Positions 1 to 9,268 of a DNA stretch of 64,000 nt are shown piece by piece. The position numbers and the translations under genes were made by a program. Under the pieces are notes generated by a model, which was not told the DNA's origin, searched no databases, and saw only the letters and a list, made by a program, of their open reading frames with translations. This DNA is from Tissierella sp. (GTDB lineage: Bacteria; Bacillota; Clostridia; Tissierellales; Tissierellaceae), in contig NZ_JARIEF010000082.1 in NCBI RefSeq assembly GCF_029266915.1, positions 1 through 64,000 on the forward strand. The letters are read 5' to 3'. Numbering within the stretch: position 1 is the stretch's first letter; each line of letters opens with the position of its first letter.

Positions 1-35
1 ATTAGATTTCTTTTCATCTTTTCCCTATATGTCAT
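1..35 (-). CDS. 5' end of a CDS running off the window (MTYREKMKRNL...)
   Basis: ATG on minus strand at 35 preceded by AAGGGGG; only about 11 codons visible. Confidence 0.4.
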   Translation of the reverse strand, partial: MTYREKMKRNL

Positions 36-230
36 TTTTTCCCCCTTAGATATTAAATTTTTATAATCTTATCTACATCTTTTTATTGCTAATATATTTA
101 TTATATGTCTATATTATAACACTCTATTAACTTTTTTGTAATATTCTATATATTAAATTTATTAAACAAATGTTATTTTAGAAACAAATTTACTATTTCT
201 GCATTTTATAGTTAAAACTTTATAAAAAAA

Positions 231-260
231 GATGTATTTGAGTTTTCTTTCAAATACATC
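231..260. terminator. Rho-independent terminator-like hairpin
   Basis: GATGTATTTGA...TCAAATACATC followed by T-run, A-run on the other side. Confidence 0.7.
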
Positions 261-358
261 TTTTGAATCAGGATTTCATTAAACAACTTAATTTACATTA
301 AAGTTTTCTAATTATTTTCAGTGTAAATTTAAAATTTGTGGTTAAATAAAATCTAGTT

Positions 359-754
359 TTATTTTGCTGCCCTTATTACTTCTACATCATATCCGTCGGG
401 GTCTGTTACAAAGTAAAATCTAGGTTTCTCTCCTCTTAATCCCATAAGATCAGTTACCTTGTAGCCCATCTCCTTATGAGCTTCTCTTGCTCCTTCTAGA
501 TCTTCTACTGAAACTGCTATATGGCTAAATCCATTTCCTATTTCATAAGGTTTTTCAGTGTCATAGTTATATGTTAATTCCAAGTCATAAGCGTTATCTT
601 CGTCGCTTAAAAATACAAGGGTAAATTTATCCTCTGGAACATCTTTTCTTCTAGTTTCTATAAGTCCTAAAGCTTCTTTGTAGAATTTTAAAGATGCCTC
701 TAAATCCCTTACTCTAAAACATGTATGTAACATTTTTGTTTTCAAATTTCCCAT
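359..754 (-). CDS. gloA: Lactoylglutathione lyase / glyoxalase I family (VOC)
   Basis: MLHTCFRVRDLEASLKFYKEALGL...FYFVTDPDGYDVEVI. Confidence 0.9.
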   Translation of the reverse strand: MGNLKTKMLHTCFRVRDLEASLKFYKEALGLIETRRKDVPEDKFTLVFLSDEDNAYDLELTYNYDTEKPYEIGNGFSHIAVSVEDLEGAREAHKEMGYKVTDLMGLRGEKPRFYFVTDPDGYDVEVIRAAK

Positions 755-783
755 CTCCTTTAATAGTTTAGTCTATCTATTTA

Positions 784-807
784 TATCCCTTATCCGTGTT
801 TTTAAAC
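784..807 (-). promoter_or_regulatory. Sigma-B-type promoter GTTTAA-N12-GGGATA upstream of gloA
   Basis: Reverse complement reads GTTTAAAAACACGGATAAGGGATA; ends 30 bp from the start codon. Confidence 0.6.
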
Positions 808-984
808 CCAATGCCGCTTAATCATTTAAAGAGTCAATTGTTTTCTTATCTATTAAGTATATATAAAACTCTACAAGGAAAAACATATATGTGAATTTAT
901 AAGAGAACTAATTAGCTTACAACCAAGCTATAGATAGCTATCAAATGGGTATATGATTAGCATATTGGAATTTAAGGAGGTTTT

Positions 985-2247
985 TTGATGATCATTCGTA
1001 ATGCTAAGCTTCGAGGTAGAAAAGAATTAGCAGATATTATAATAGAAGACGGAAAATTTAAAGAAATTGCCGCTAATTTGAAAGGTGATTTTGAAAGTGA
1101 AGTAGATGCACAGGGAAATCTAGTTTCTCCTCCCTTTGTAGAGTCTCATGTTCATCTTGATTCTGCTTTAACTGTAGGTCAGCCTCGATTTAATGAAAGT
1201 GGAACTTTGCTTGAAGGAATAGAAATCTGGAGCGAGAAAATAGAAACGCTCACTAAGAAAGATATTAAAAAGAATGCTCTAGAGGCTGTAAAATGGCTTA
1301 TAGCAAATGGAGTTTTATCTATTAGAACACATGCAGATTCTACTGAAAGAAGTTTGATGACGTTGGAGGCTATTCTTGAAGTAAAGGAAGAAATGAAAGA
1401 TTATATAGATATACAAGTCGTAGCTTTTCCACAAGTCGGGATATTTCAATATAAGGAAATGGATAGTCTTATGGAGAGTGCCCTTAAAATGGGAGCAGAT
1501 GTTGTCGGAGGAATTCCTCAAGTTGAAATGACTCGGGAAGACGGAATAAAGTCTATAGACTATATCTTCCAAATGGCTAAAAAATATAATAAGCTGATAG
1601 ATATTCATACTGATGAAACTGGTGATGATCAGTCTAGATTCTTAGAGGTAATAGCAAAATATACCATAGAAAATGAAATGCAAGGATTAGTAACTGCAAG
1701 CCATGCTACTGCTATGCATAACTATGATAATGACTATGCAGCAAAGTTAATAGGATTAGTTAAAAGGTCAGGTGTCAACATAGTAACCAATCCTTCTTCC
1801 AATGCCCTACTTCAAAATAGACTCGATGGCTATCCTAGAAAGAGAGGAACTACTAGGGTTGATGAGCTTCTTAAAGAGCATGTCAATGTTAGTATAGGAA
1901 ATGATAATATAATGGACCCCTTTGGTCCTCTTGGAAAAGGGAATATGCTCCAAGCGGCCTATCTCTTAGCCCACACGGCACATTTAAGCGGCAATAAGGA
2001 CATAATCCACCTATTTGATATGATAACTTTTAACGGGGCTAAAACTTTAAATATAAAGGATTATGGCATAAAACAAGGTAACTCAGCAAATTTTATAATC
2101 TTAGATGCAAAAGATGAGCACGAAGCTATAAGACTTACAAGTGAAGTACTCTATGTATTTAAAAATGGAAAGATGATTTTAAATACAAAGCCAGCTAGAA
2201 GAAACTTGAGATTAAGAGAAGATTATATGATTGACTTCAAAATCTAA
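985..2247 (+). CDS. codA: Cytosine deaminase-like amidohydrolase
   Basis: FVESHVHLDSAL, SHATAMH, IGNDNIMDPFGPLGKGNML motifs. Confidence 0.85.
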   Translation: MMIIRNAKLRGRKELADIIIEDGKFKEIAANLKGDFESEVDAQGNLVSPPFVESHVHLDSALTVGQPRFNESGTLLEGIEIWSEKIETLTKKDIKKNALEAVKWLIANGVLSIRTHADSTERSLMTLEAILEVKEEMKDYIDIQVVAFPQVGIFQYKEMDSLMESALKMGADVVGGIPQVEMTREDGIKSIDYIFQMAKKYNKLIDIHTDETGDDQSRFLEVIAKYTIENEMQGLVTASHATAMHNYDNDYAAKLIGLVKRSGVNIVTNPSSNALLQNRLDGYPRKRGTTRVDELLKEHVNVSIGNDNIMDPFGPLGKGNMLQAAYLLAHTAHLSGNKDIIHLFDMITFNGAKTLNIKDYGIKQGNSANFIILDAKDEHEAIRLTSEVLYVFKNGKMILNTKPARRNLRLREDYMIDFKI

Positions 2248-2253
2248 TTAATA

Positions 2254-2285
2254 AAAGCCAGCTTATTTTAAAAGAAGCTGGCTTT
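2254..2285. terminator. Terminator hairpin
   Basis: AAAGCCAGCTT...AAGCTGGCTTT. Confidence 0.75.
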
Positions 2286-2449
2286 ACATTTGATAAATTT
2301 AATGCTTTCTTTCTATAAACACAGTCTATTTCCATCTTATGATTTATAATTTGTGAACTACACTCTACTTATAGAAGTAGGGGCTTCCTAGCTTTAGTAA
2401 GTTTCTGAGGTGAATTTTACATTACGGATTAAAGAATCTTTGACTACTT

Positions 2450-3043
2450 TTACTTATCTATAAAGAATGTTTTTATTACTGCAAAATATTCCCTTAGATA
2501 GGAAGGAACTATACTTGTTGGAGGAACTTTAGCAGCTAGCCCATATGCCTTAACTCCTGCTCTTTTAGCTATAAACTTGGATCTAAATAGATGAAAGTTA
2601 CTGCTAGCTATTATGATTTCAATATCTTCTCGCTCATCAAAAGATCTTATTTTCTCAAGTCCAAATTTTATATTTTCAAATGTATTTACTGATTTATCTT
2701 CTAGAATTATTCTATACTCTTCTATCCCCTCTTCCAGTAAGTAGCTTTTCATGGACTCTGCTTCTGATATCAACTCATCATGACCCTTTCCCCCTGCTAC
2801 AACAACCTTAACATCTTGATATGTCTTTAAGTATTTTACTCCTACTTTTAATCTTTCTTCCAGAAGCGGAGAAGGTTTTTCTCCATATAGCTTTGCTCCC
2901 AAAATGAATAAATAATCCGTCTTTTCATTATAAGTTTTCTTAGCTTCTTTTATTATAAGACCTTCTATAAATATAAAAGAAATTAAAAAACAAAGGACTA
3001 AAGCTATAAGAATTTTAATATAAATTTTCATTTTTTCCTCCAA
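2450..3043 (-). CDS. YdcF/SanA/ElyC-type DUF218 membrane protein
   Basis: N-terminal TM; DYLFILGAKLYGEKPSPLLEERL...VVVAGGKGHDELISEAESM. Confidence 0.8.
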   Translation of the reverse strand: MEEKMKIYIKILIALVLCFLISFIFIEGLIIKEAKKTYNEKTDYLFILGAKLYGEKPSPLLEERLKVGVKYLKTYQDVKVVVAGGKGHDELISEAESMKSYLLEEGIEEYRIILEDKSVNTFENIKFGLEKIRSFDEREDIEIIIASSNFHLFRSKFIAKRAGVKAYGLAAKVPPTSIVPSYLREYFAVIKTFFIDK

Positions 3044-3201
3044 AAAAGCTATTCTTTATCGATAGTGAATAATATTCATATGCTATGATAGAATCTATTA
3101 TACCGCAATATTTTACAATTTTCACTCCCTTATGATATAATACTTTACTAATGAGAAAACTAATCTTGCATTAAATAAATATAAAAGAAGGTTTTGTAAA
3201 T

Positions 3202-4221
3202 ATGTTTGAAATAAATTATAGTGATATATCAAGAAATAATACTAATAATGTTTTTATAGATGTTAGAAGCCCCAAAGAGTTTAGTGAAGAAACAATTCCA
3301 GGAGCAGTTAATATACCAATATTTGATAATAAAGAACGAGAACTTATAGGTACTTTATATAAAAACAAGAGTATAGAAGAAGCTAAAAGAACAGGAATAG
3401 ATATAGCTTCTAAAAAGCTTCCCGCGATCTATGAGGAAGTAGCAAAGTATAATGTAGATCACAATCATATCTATATGTTTTGTTCCAGAGGCGGATTTAG
3501 AAGCAGCGCTCTTGCTCCCTTTTTCCATGCCTTGAATATGAGTGTTTTAAAGCTTCATGGCGGCTATAAAAATTATAGGGCCTTTATAAGAGAAAACTTG
3601 CCTGAGATTTCAAAAGATTTACAACTAGTTGTACTCTATGGAAATACAGGCACTGGAAAAACTCATATTCTAAACAATCTTAGAGATAGTGGAATGAATG
3701 TACTAGACCTGGAAGGGTGTGCCAACCATCGTGGTTCTATACTTGGAAGTGTAGGCCTTGGTGAAGCTAATAGCCAAAAGATGTTTGAAAGCTTAGTCTA
3801 CGAACAGTTAGAAAATCGGACTTCTAATCTTGTTTTTGTTGAAGGAGAAAGTAAAAGAATCGGAAAAAGTTTAATACCCGAATTTATATTTGATAAGATG
3901 ATAAATGGGATTAAACTGAAAATTACAGCTCCTATGGAAAAAAGAGTTGAAATAATACAAGAAGATTATGTTAACGGTGCAGATAGTGAACTTACTGAAG
4001 CATTAAATCACATGAGAAACAGACTGGGAAATGAGAAAATCGATCGATATGTTTCTTTAGTCGAGGCTAAAGATTATAGCCCTATTATAAAAGATTTATT
4101 TATAAACTATTACGATCCGCTTTATGAAAAACATAAAAAAGAATTTGTTAAAACTTTCGAAAATCTAGATTCATCTGATACGGCTACTAATATAATTCAA
4201 TGGATAAAAGAAGAAAAATAA
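3202..4221 (+). CDS. mnmH: tRNA 2-selenouridine synthase (rhodanese + P-loop)
   Basis: Rhodanese-like domain with FCSRGGFRSS and Walker A GNTGTGKT; MnmH/SelU architecture. Confidence 0.9.
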   Translation: MFEINYSDISRNNTNNVFIDVRSPKEFSEETIPGAVNIPIFDNKERELIGTLYKNKSIEEAKRTGIDIASKKLPAIYEEVAKYNVDHNHIYMFCSRGGFRSSALAPFFHALNMSVLKLHGGYKNYRAFIRENLPEISKDLQLVVLYGNTGTGKTHILNNLRDSGMNVLDLEGCANHRGSILGSVGLGEANSQKMFESLVYEQLENRTSNLVFVEGESKRIGKSLIPEFIFDKMINGIKLKITAPMEKRVEIIQEDYVNGADSELTEALNHMRNRLGNEKIDRYVSLVEAKDYSPIIKDLFINYYDPLYEKHKKEFVKTFENLDSSDTATNIIQWIKEEK

Positions 4222-4246
4222 AAGGACTCTAAATTAGAGTCCCTTT
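4221..4246. terminator. Bidirectional terminator between convergent mnmH and Sec-peroxiredoxin
   Basis: AAAGGACTCTaaattAGAGTCCCTTT. Confidence 0.75.
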
Positions 4247-4254
4247 TATTGCTT

Positions 4255-4776
4255 TTATAGTAAGTCGTCTCCCTTTTTCCAGTTAGCTGGAACAAGACCG
4301 TCAGAATTTAGTGCTTCAAGTACTCTTAGTGTTTCATCTACACTTCTTCCAACATTAAGATCGTGTACTACAGAATATCTTATAATTCCTGAAGGATCTA
4401 TTATAAATAATCCTCTAAGCGCTATACCTTCTTCCTCTATCAGTACACCATAGTCTTCTGATACTTCTTTTGTAATGTCAGAAGCCATTGGATAATTTAC
4501 ACACCCAAGTCCCGCTTCAATCCATGCCTTATGAGCATGTTCACTGTCCACACTTACTGATAATATATCTGCATTTAGAGCTTTAAACTCTTCTATCCTA
4601 TCACTGTAGGCTGTAAGTTCAGTAGGTCAAACTACTGTAAAATCTAATGGGTAGAAAAACATTACAAGCCATTTCCCCTCATAATCCTTAAGTTGTACTG
4701 GCTCAAAACTACATCCGTCACCAGTACATGTAGTCATACTAAAATCAGGTGCTTTTTTTCCTACTAATCTGTCCAT
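4255..4776 (-). CDS. Selenocysteine-containing peroxiredoxin (AhpC/TSA family), in-frame UGA at 4629-4627 = Sec50
   Basis: Read through [88 protein letters not shown]...[15 protein letters not shown] sits at the peroxidatic Cys of FYPLDFTFVCPTE; SD GGAGGG before ATG. The ORF-track entry 4255..4551 is only the part after the UGA. Confidence 0.9.
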
Positions 4777-4865
4777 ATTAACCCTCCATTTGTTTGATAA
4801 AAATTTATCTTTAACTTATCTTTCCTATATACATATATCCTTTTTAGACTTTTTTAAACATTAGA

Positions 4866-4880
4866 TGATAATAATTATCA
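4866..4880. promoter_or_regulatory. Fur/PerR-family box (7-1-7 palindrome)
   Basis: TGATAATAATTATCA, perfect match to TGATAATNATTATCA, between the divergent Sec-peroxiredoxin and DUF896 genes. Confidence 0.65.
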
Positions 4881-4939
4881 AGTAATAGAAGTTTTATTTA
4901 TATTGACATAATATGATATAATTATAGGGAGGTGATATC

Positions 4940-5170
4940 TTGGACAAGTTATTAAAAAGAATAAATGAACTAGCAAATAAAGCTAAGTCAGAAGAATTAA
5001 GTGATGAAGAAAAAGCAGAGCAAGTTGAACTTAGAAAACAGTATATAAAACAATTCAGAGGTGCTTTTAAAGAAACTCTTATGCATGTAAAAGTAGTAGA
5101 TGAAGAAGGCACTGATGTAACGCCTGCGAAACTAATTGAAGCTCAAAAGAAACACAAAAAAAACTCCTAA
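4940..5170 (+). CDS. DUF896 / YnzC family protein
   Basis: MDKLLKRINELANKAKSEELSDEEKAEQVELRKQYIKQFRG. Confidence 0.9.
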   Translation: MDKLLKRINELANKAKSEELSDEEKAEQVELRKQYIKQFRGAFKETLMHVKVVDEEGTDVTPAKLIEAQKKHKKNS

Positions 5171-5187
5171 TTTTAGGAGTTTTTTTA
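5157..5187. terminator. Terminator hairpin
   Basis: AAAAACTCCTAATTTTAGGAGTTTTTTT. Confidence 0.85.
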
Positions 5188-5194
5188 ATTTATT

Positions 5195-5740
5195 TTACTT
5201 TTGTTTTAACTCTTCTTTAAGCTGTACAATCGATTTGTTAGAAACATTAGCTTGTGGAATCTCCAACAGGTCTATTATTTGCTTCAACTGATTTTCGTCT
5301 TTAACTTCTATCTCCATATATGGGTAAGGATAGGTTTCTTTATCCCACTCATCCAAATCAATCCTGGCACCTTGTAGACTGTAAGATCTTCTTTTTTTAT
5401 GACCTACCTCTATCTTATCAAAACCAAGATTTTCTAATATTTCTAAAACTATAGCTTTATCTTCTATTTTACTGTTTAATTCTATATTTTCTCTTAAGTC
5501 TTTATTTTTTATGTTTTTCTTTAAAGTTAAGACTACATTATTTTCACCATTAAGCAAATCTTTTGTTTCTCTTATTCTCAGATAAGCTTCTATCTTGTTT
5601 TTAATAGGATTTTCACTTGAATCAATCAGAGTATTTATTTGTAGCTCATCTGCTATAAGTTCACCTTGGAGTTCTAATATTTTTTTCTCCATTAGATCTA
5701 AATCCATTTCTAGGATTTTTACTTCTAATTCTTTTTCCAT
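5195..5740 (-). CDS. CYTH-domain (class IV adenylate cyclase-like) protein
   Basis: ELEVKILEMD, AYLRIRETKD, RRSYSLQGARIDLDEWDK, PYMEIEV. Confidence 0.8.
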   Translation of the reverse strand: MEKELEVKILEMDLDLMEKKILELQGELIADELQINTLIDSSENPIKNKIEAYLRIRETKDLLNGENNVVLTLKKNIKNKDLRENIELNSKIEDKAIVLEILENLGFDKIEVGHKKRRSYSLQGARIDLDEWDKETYPYPYMEIEVKDENQLKQIIDLLEIPQANVSNKSIVQLKEELKQK

Positions 5741-6885
5741 GCTAGGCTGCCTCCGATAAACACTCTTTTTATATCTATCTTATCATCAAAAATGATAAAA
5801 TCCGCCTCTTTATCAATTTCTATACTTCCTAAATTCTTATCCATATTTATAGCTTTAGCTGCATTTAGGCTAGCCATTTTTACAGCCTCATTTATAGGAA
5901 CCTGTAGGAAGTTTATCATATTATAAACAGAAAGTTGTAAGTTTAAAGTTGAACCGGCAATGCTTCCTGATTCAAGCTTTGGAAGTTTATCTTTTACAAA
6001 TACTTTTTGTCCACCTAAGTCATATTCTCCATCTTCAAGTCCTGCTGCCATCATAGCGTCAGAAACCAGTACAATTTTTTCATAGCCTTTCATCTTCAAA
6101 GCTATCTTAACTGCAGCGTCATGAAGATGAAATCTATCGTAGATTATCTCGCAATATACTCTCTCATCTGTAAGAGAAGCGCCTATTATCCCGGGCTCTC
6201 TGTGAGTGAAGTTTCTCATTCCATTATAGAGATGTGTTGCCACAGTTATACCGTTTTCTATTCCTTCTTTGGCGGGTTTGTATTCTGCATTAGAGTGAGC
6301 CATAGCAACTACTATATCCTTTTCTCTAAGATGTCTGATAAGGTCCATAGATCCTATTAACTCTGGTGCTAAAGAAACCATCTTAAGCATACCATCTGAT
6401 ACATCCAGTAATTTTTCTATCTTTTCAATGCTTGGAGTATCTATATACTTTTCAGGCTGAGCACCTTTTTTTATAGAATTGAAAAAAGGTCCTTCAAGAT
6501 GAATTCCTACCACTTTGGATTTATCATCTTTATTTTTATAGTCGACTATATTTTCAATTGCCTTAGTTAAATTTTCATATGAGGAAGTTAAGGCTGTTCC
6601 AAGGTAAGAAGTTACTCCGTTAGATATGTGATACTCTCCTATTTTATCCAAAGCTTCTTCTGTAGCATCCATAACATCATATCCTGAGTTTCCATGATTA
6701 TGGATATCTATAAATCCAGGCGCCAAAAACATTCCTTCACCATCTATAATAGTTTCAAATTCTTCAAGTTCTATATTTACATCTTCTACTATATTTTCAA
6801 TTTTTCCGTCCTTTACAATAACACTATGCTCATGTAGGACATCAAAAGGAGTTATTATTTTAATATTTTTAAATAAAGTTTTCAT
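5725..6885 (-). CDS. nagA: N-acetylglucosamine-6-phosphate deacetylase
   Basis: APGFIDIHNHGNSGYDVMDAT, GIHLEGPF, ATHLYNGMRNFTHREPG, LVSDAM. Confidence 0.95.
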   Translation of the reverse strand: MKTLFKNIKIITPFDVLHEHSVIVKDGKIENIVEDVNIELEEFETIIDGEGMFLAPGFIDIHNHGNSGYDVMDATEEALDKIGEYHISNGVTSYLGTALTSSYENLTKAIENIVDYKNKDDKSKVVGIHLEGPFFNSIKKGAQPEKYIDTPSIEKIEKLLDVSDGMLKMVSLAPELIGSMDLIRHLREKDIVVAMAHSNAEYKPAKEGIENGITVATHLYNGMRNFTHREPGIIGASLTDERVYCEIIYDRFHLHDAAVKIALKMKGYEKIVLVSDAMMAAGLEDGEYDLGGQKVFVKDKLPKLESGSIAGSTLNLQLSVYNMINFLQVPINEAVKMASLNAAKAINMDKNLGSIEIDKEADFIIFDDKIDIKRVFIGGSLAWKKN

Positions 6886-6894
6886 ATCTACCTC

Positions 6895-7617
6895 CTATGC
6901 TTTATAAGCCGCTTCGTCTACTATTATAGTTACATCATCATGAAGCAGTAAAAACGATGCCGGCAAATCTGTAGTTACAGTTTTACTGTTTAAAAGTTTT
7001 TCAATTATTTCTTTTTTACCAGCTCCGCTTGCTAAAAGCAATATTTTCTTTGCCTTTAGTATGCTTCCAATTCCCATTGTCACAGCAGTTTTTGGTACTT
7101 CCTCCATGGTATCAAAATATCTTGAATTATCAGAGATAGTATTTTCAGTCAGTTTTACTACTGAAGTTCCAACTGAAAGTTCATCTGCAGGCTCATTAAA
7201 AGCTATATGACCATTTGTACCTATTCCAAGGATTTGAATATCTACACCTAACTCATCTATGAGATTATCATATTCTTTTGCAGCTTTATCAAGATCATCT
7301 GCTTTTCCATCAGGTACGTGTGTATTAGACTTATCTATATTTATATGATTAAAAAGATTTTCGTTCATAAAGAATCTATAGCTGTTGGGACTGTTTCCGT
7401 CTAATCCAACATACTCATCCAAGTTAATACTCTTAACCTTAGAGAAGTCTATTTCTTGATCCTTGGATTTTCTAATAATATCTTCATACATTCCAACTGG
7501 TGTACTTCCCGTTGCAAGACCTAAAGTCAACTCTGGATTTTGCTTTACTTCTTGTATTAGTATATCTGCTGCTTTTTTGCTCATACCTTCATAATCTTTT
7601 TCTACTATCAATTTCAT
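6895..7617 (-). CDS. nagB: Glucosamine-6-phosphate deaminase
   Basis: LGLATGSTPVGMY, NLDEYVGL, GIGTNGHIAFNEP. Confidence 0.97.
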   Translation of the reverse strand: MKLIVEKDYEGMSKKAADILIQEVKQNPELTLGLATGSTPVGMYEDIIRKSKDQEIDFSKVKSINLDEYVGLDGNSPNSYRFFMNENLFNHINIDKSNTHVPDGKADDLDKAAKEYDNLIDELGVDIQILGIGTNGHIAFNEPADELSVGTSVVKLTENTISDNSRYFDTMEEVPKTAVTMGIGSILKAKKILLLASGAGKKEIIEKLLNSKTVTTDLPASFLLLHDDVTIIVDEAAYKA

Positions 7618-7620
7618 GCT

Positions 7621-8313
7621 TTAACACTCCTCATATAAAAGTTTAAGTTCAAATTTCAAATAATCACTTGATAAACACTTGAATTCAATGTTTTCTATTT
7701 CACCTTCTATCACATACTTGTGACCTTCTGCATGAAGGTGCCCATATAGGCATAGATCAATATCGAATTCTTTCATAATTTCTACAAATTCATTAGGTTT
7801 TGAGTTCATATTAAAAGGTGGATAATGGATCATAGCAATCTTTAAGTCTGCATCTTTATCTATACAAGATAGAGAATTTCTTAATCTTAAGAGTTCTCTT
7901 TTGAATATCTTTTCATCTTGTTCATCAAAAAACTCAAAATCTCTCGATCCCCATCCTCTTGTCCCACCTATTCCTATATTTTTATAATTATACCCATTAT
8001 TTTGAATAAAGAATAATGTTTTTAAATCTAAATCGTTCATCTTTTTAATGCTTTGCCACCAATAATCATGGTTTCCTTTTATAAATACCTTTTTTCCTGG
8101 AAGTTCATCTATTCTTTTTAAATCAAAATAAGCCTCTTCAAGTTTTAAGGCCCAGGAAATATCTCCCGGTATAAGGACTATATCTTCTTCCTTAACTTTC
8201 TTTTTCCAATCTTCTATAATCTGTTCTTCATGTTCTATCCAATTATCACCAAAGATATCCATAGCTTTTTCTTTAGAGTAATCAAAATGTAAATCTCCTA
8301 TTCCATAAATCAT
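7621..8313 (-). CDS. Metallophosphoesterase
   Basis: IGDLHFDY, PGDISWA, KGNHDYWW, YGHLHAEGH. Confidence 0.9.
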   Translation of the reverse strand: MIYGIGDLHFDYSKEKAMDIFGDNWIEHEEQIIEDWKKKVKEEDIVLIPGDISWALKLEEAYFDLKRIDELPGKKVFIKGNHDYWWQSIKKMNDLDLKTLFFIQNNGYNYKNIGIGGTRGWGSRDFEFFDEQDEKIFKRELLRLRNSLSCIDKDADLKIAMIHYPPFNMNSKPNEFVEIMKEFDIDLCLYGHLHAEGHKYVIEGEIENIEFKCLSSDYLKFELKLLYEEC

Positions 8314-8467
8314 ATATACACCTCGAGCATCTTAATATTTATCTTAATCATATGTCTTAATTTATACTTTTAATATGGCTTATCTTTACATAATACTTTT
8401 TTTGATAATTTTAAAAGGTCATTAATAATTATCAAATATATTAAATTATCTTTTCTCTACATACATC

Positions 8468-8491
8468 ATACCCATATAAAATATATTAAAA
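8468..8491 (-). promoter_or_regulatory. Sigma-B-like promoter TTTTAA-N12-GGGTAT
   Basis: Reverse complement TTTTAATATATTTTATATGGGTAT, about 155 bp upstream of the metallophosphoesterase. Confidence 0.35.
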
Positions 8492-8498
8492 TGAAAGA

Positions 8499-8531
8499 AG
8501 CAGAAATGGATATATTTTTTCCATTTCTGCT
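8499..8531 (-). terminator. Terminator of the isochorismatase-like gene
   Basis: AGCAGAAATGGA...TCCATTTCTGCT. Confidence 0.75.
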
Positions 8532-8534
8532 GGC

Positions 8535-9083
8535 CTACTTAATAAGTTTTGAAATAGTTTTAAATTCTTCTGTACCTGCTTTTTGAAGTAAATCAAATAA
8601 AACTGTCTCAGTATTTGTAATAATACATCCCATTTCTTTTAAAAGATCTAGTCCATTCAAATAGTTGATTTCTGTTCTTGAACCAACAGCATCTCTTACT
8701 ATATATACATCAAGTCCCATATCTAGAAGATCTCTTGCAGTTTGATAAACACATACATGTGTCTCCATACCGGTAAGTATAATCTTGTTTTTATTTGATT
8801 TTTTAATATAGTTCTTTACTTCATCAATACATGCTGAAAATTCTACCTTAGAAAATACTTGCTCGTCTTTTATATATTCTTTTAGAAGTGCTATAGTGTT
8901 GCCCAGACCCTTTGGATACTGTTCAGTTGCTATTTTTTCTATATTCATTAGCTCTGCTGCCTTTAAAAGAGTTAGAGTATTACTGATTACTATATCTGAG
9001 TCCTTAATAGCAGGAGCTAGACGTTCTTGAATATCAATTACAAATAGCAAACTATCTTCTCTTGCAAGTTTAAACTTTTCCAT
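8535..9083 (-). CDS. Isochorismatase-family hydrolase
   Basis: LLFVIDIQERLAPAI, ILTGMETHVCVYQTARDL. Confidence 0.9.
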   Translation of the reverse strand: MEKFKLAREDSLLFVIDIQERLAPAIKDSDIVISNTLTLLKAAELMNIEKIATEQYPKGLGNTIALLKEYIKDEQVFSKVEFSACIDEVKNYIKKSNKNKIILTGMETHVCVYQTARDLLDMGLDVYIVRDAVGSRTEINYLNGLDLLKEMGCIITNTETVLFDLLQKAGTEEFKTISKLIK

Positions 9084-9170
9084 ATATCTTCCTCCCTATT
9101 TTATCTCTAGATTAGATTATATAGGAATATTTAACAAATTTCAAGAAACTTAAGTCTTATCTTTACAAAA

Positions 9171-9215
9171 ACAGACAGAATCTCTTAACTCTATAAGCTA
9201 AAAAATTCTGTCTGT
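9171..9215. terminator. Terminator hairpin
   Basis: ACAGACAGAAT...ATTCTGTCTGT. Confidence 0.65.
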
Positions 9216-9268
9216 GTGTAGCTTGCTTTATTTTTTTAAAATTTATTTACTAAGCTTATTTATTGATT

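Noticed and set aside
947-952. Sigma-B promoter for codA
   Set aside because: GGGTAT is present but no convincing GTTTAA-like -35 at 12-14 nt; mentioned only as weak
4255-4551. ORF-track peroxiredoxin fragment as a truncated pseudogene
   Set aside because: Sequence upstream of the TGA continues in the same frame with intact family motifs and an SD/ATG; the TGA replaces exactly the catalytic Cys, so Sec recoding is the better explanation
8403-8447. TTTGATAATT...AATTATCAAA inverted repeat as a Fur/PerR box
   Set aside because: Only half-sites match; the central 7-1-7 palindrome has several mismatches, so it was not grouped with the three better boxes
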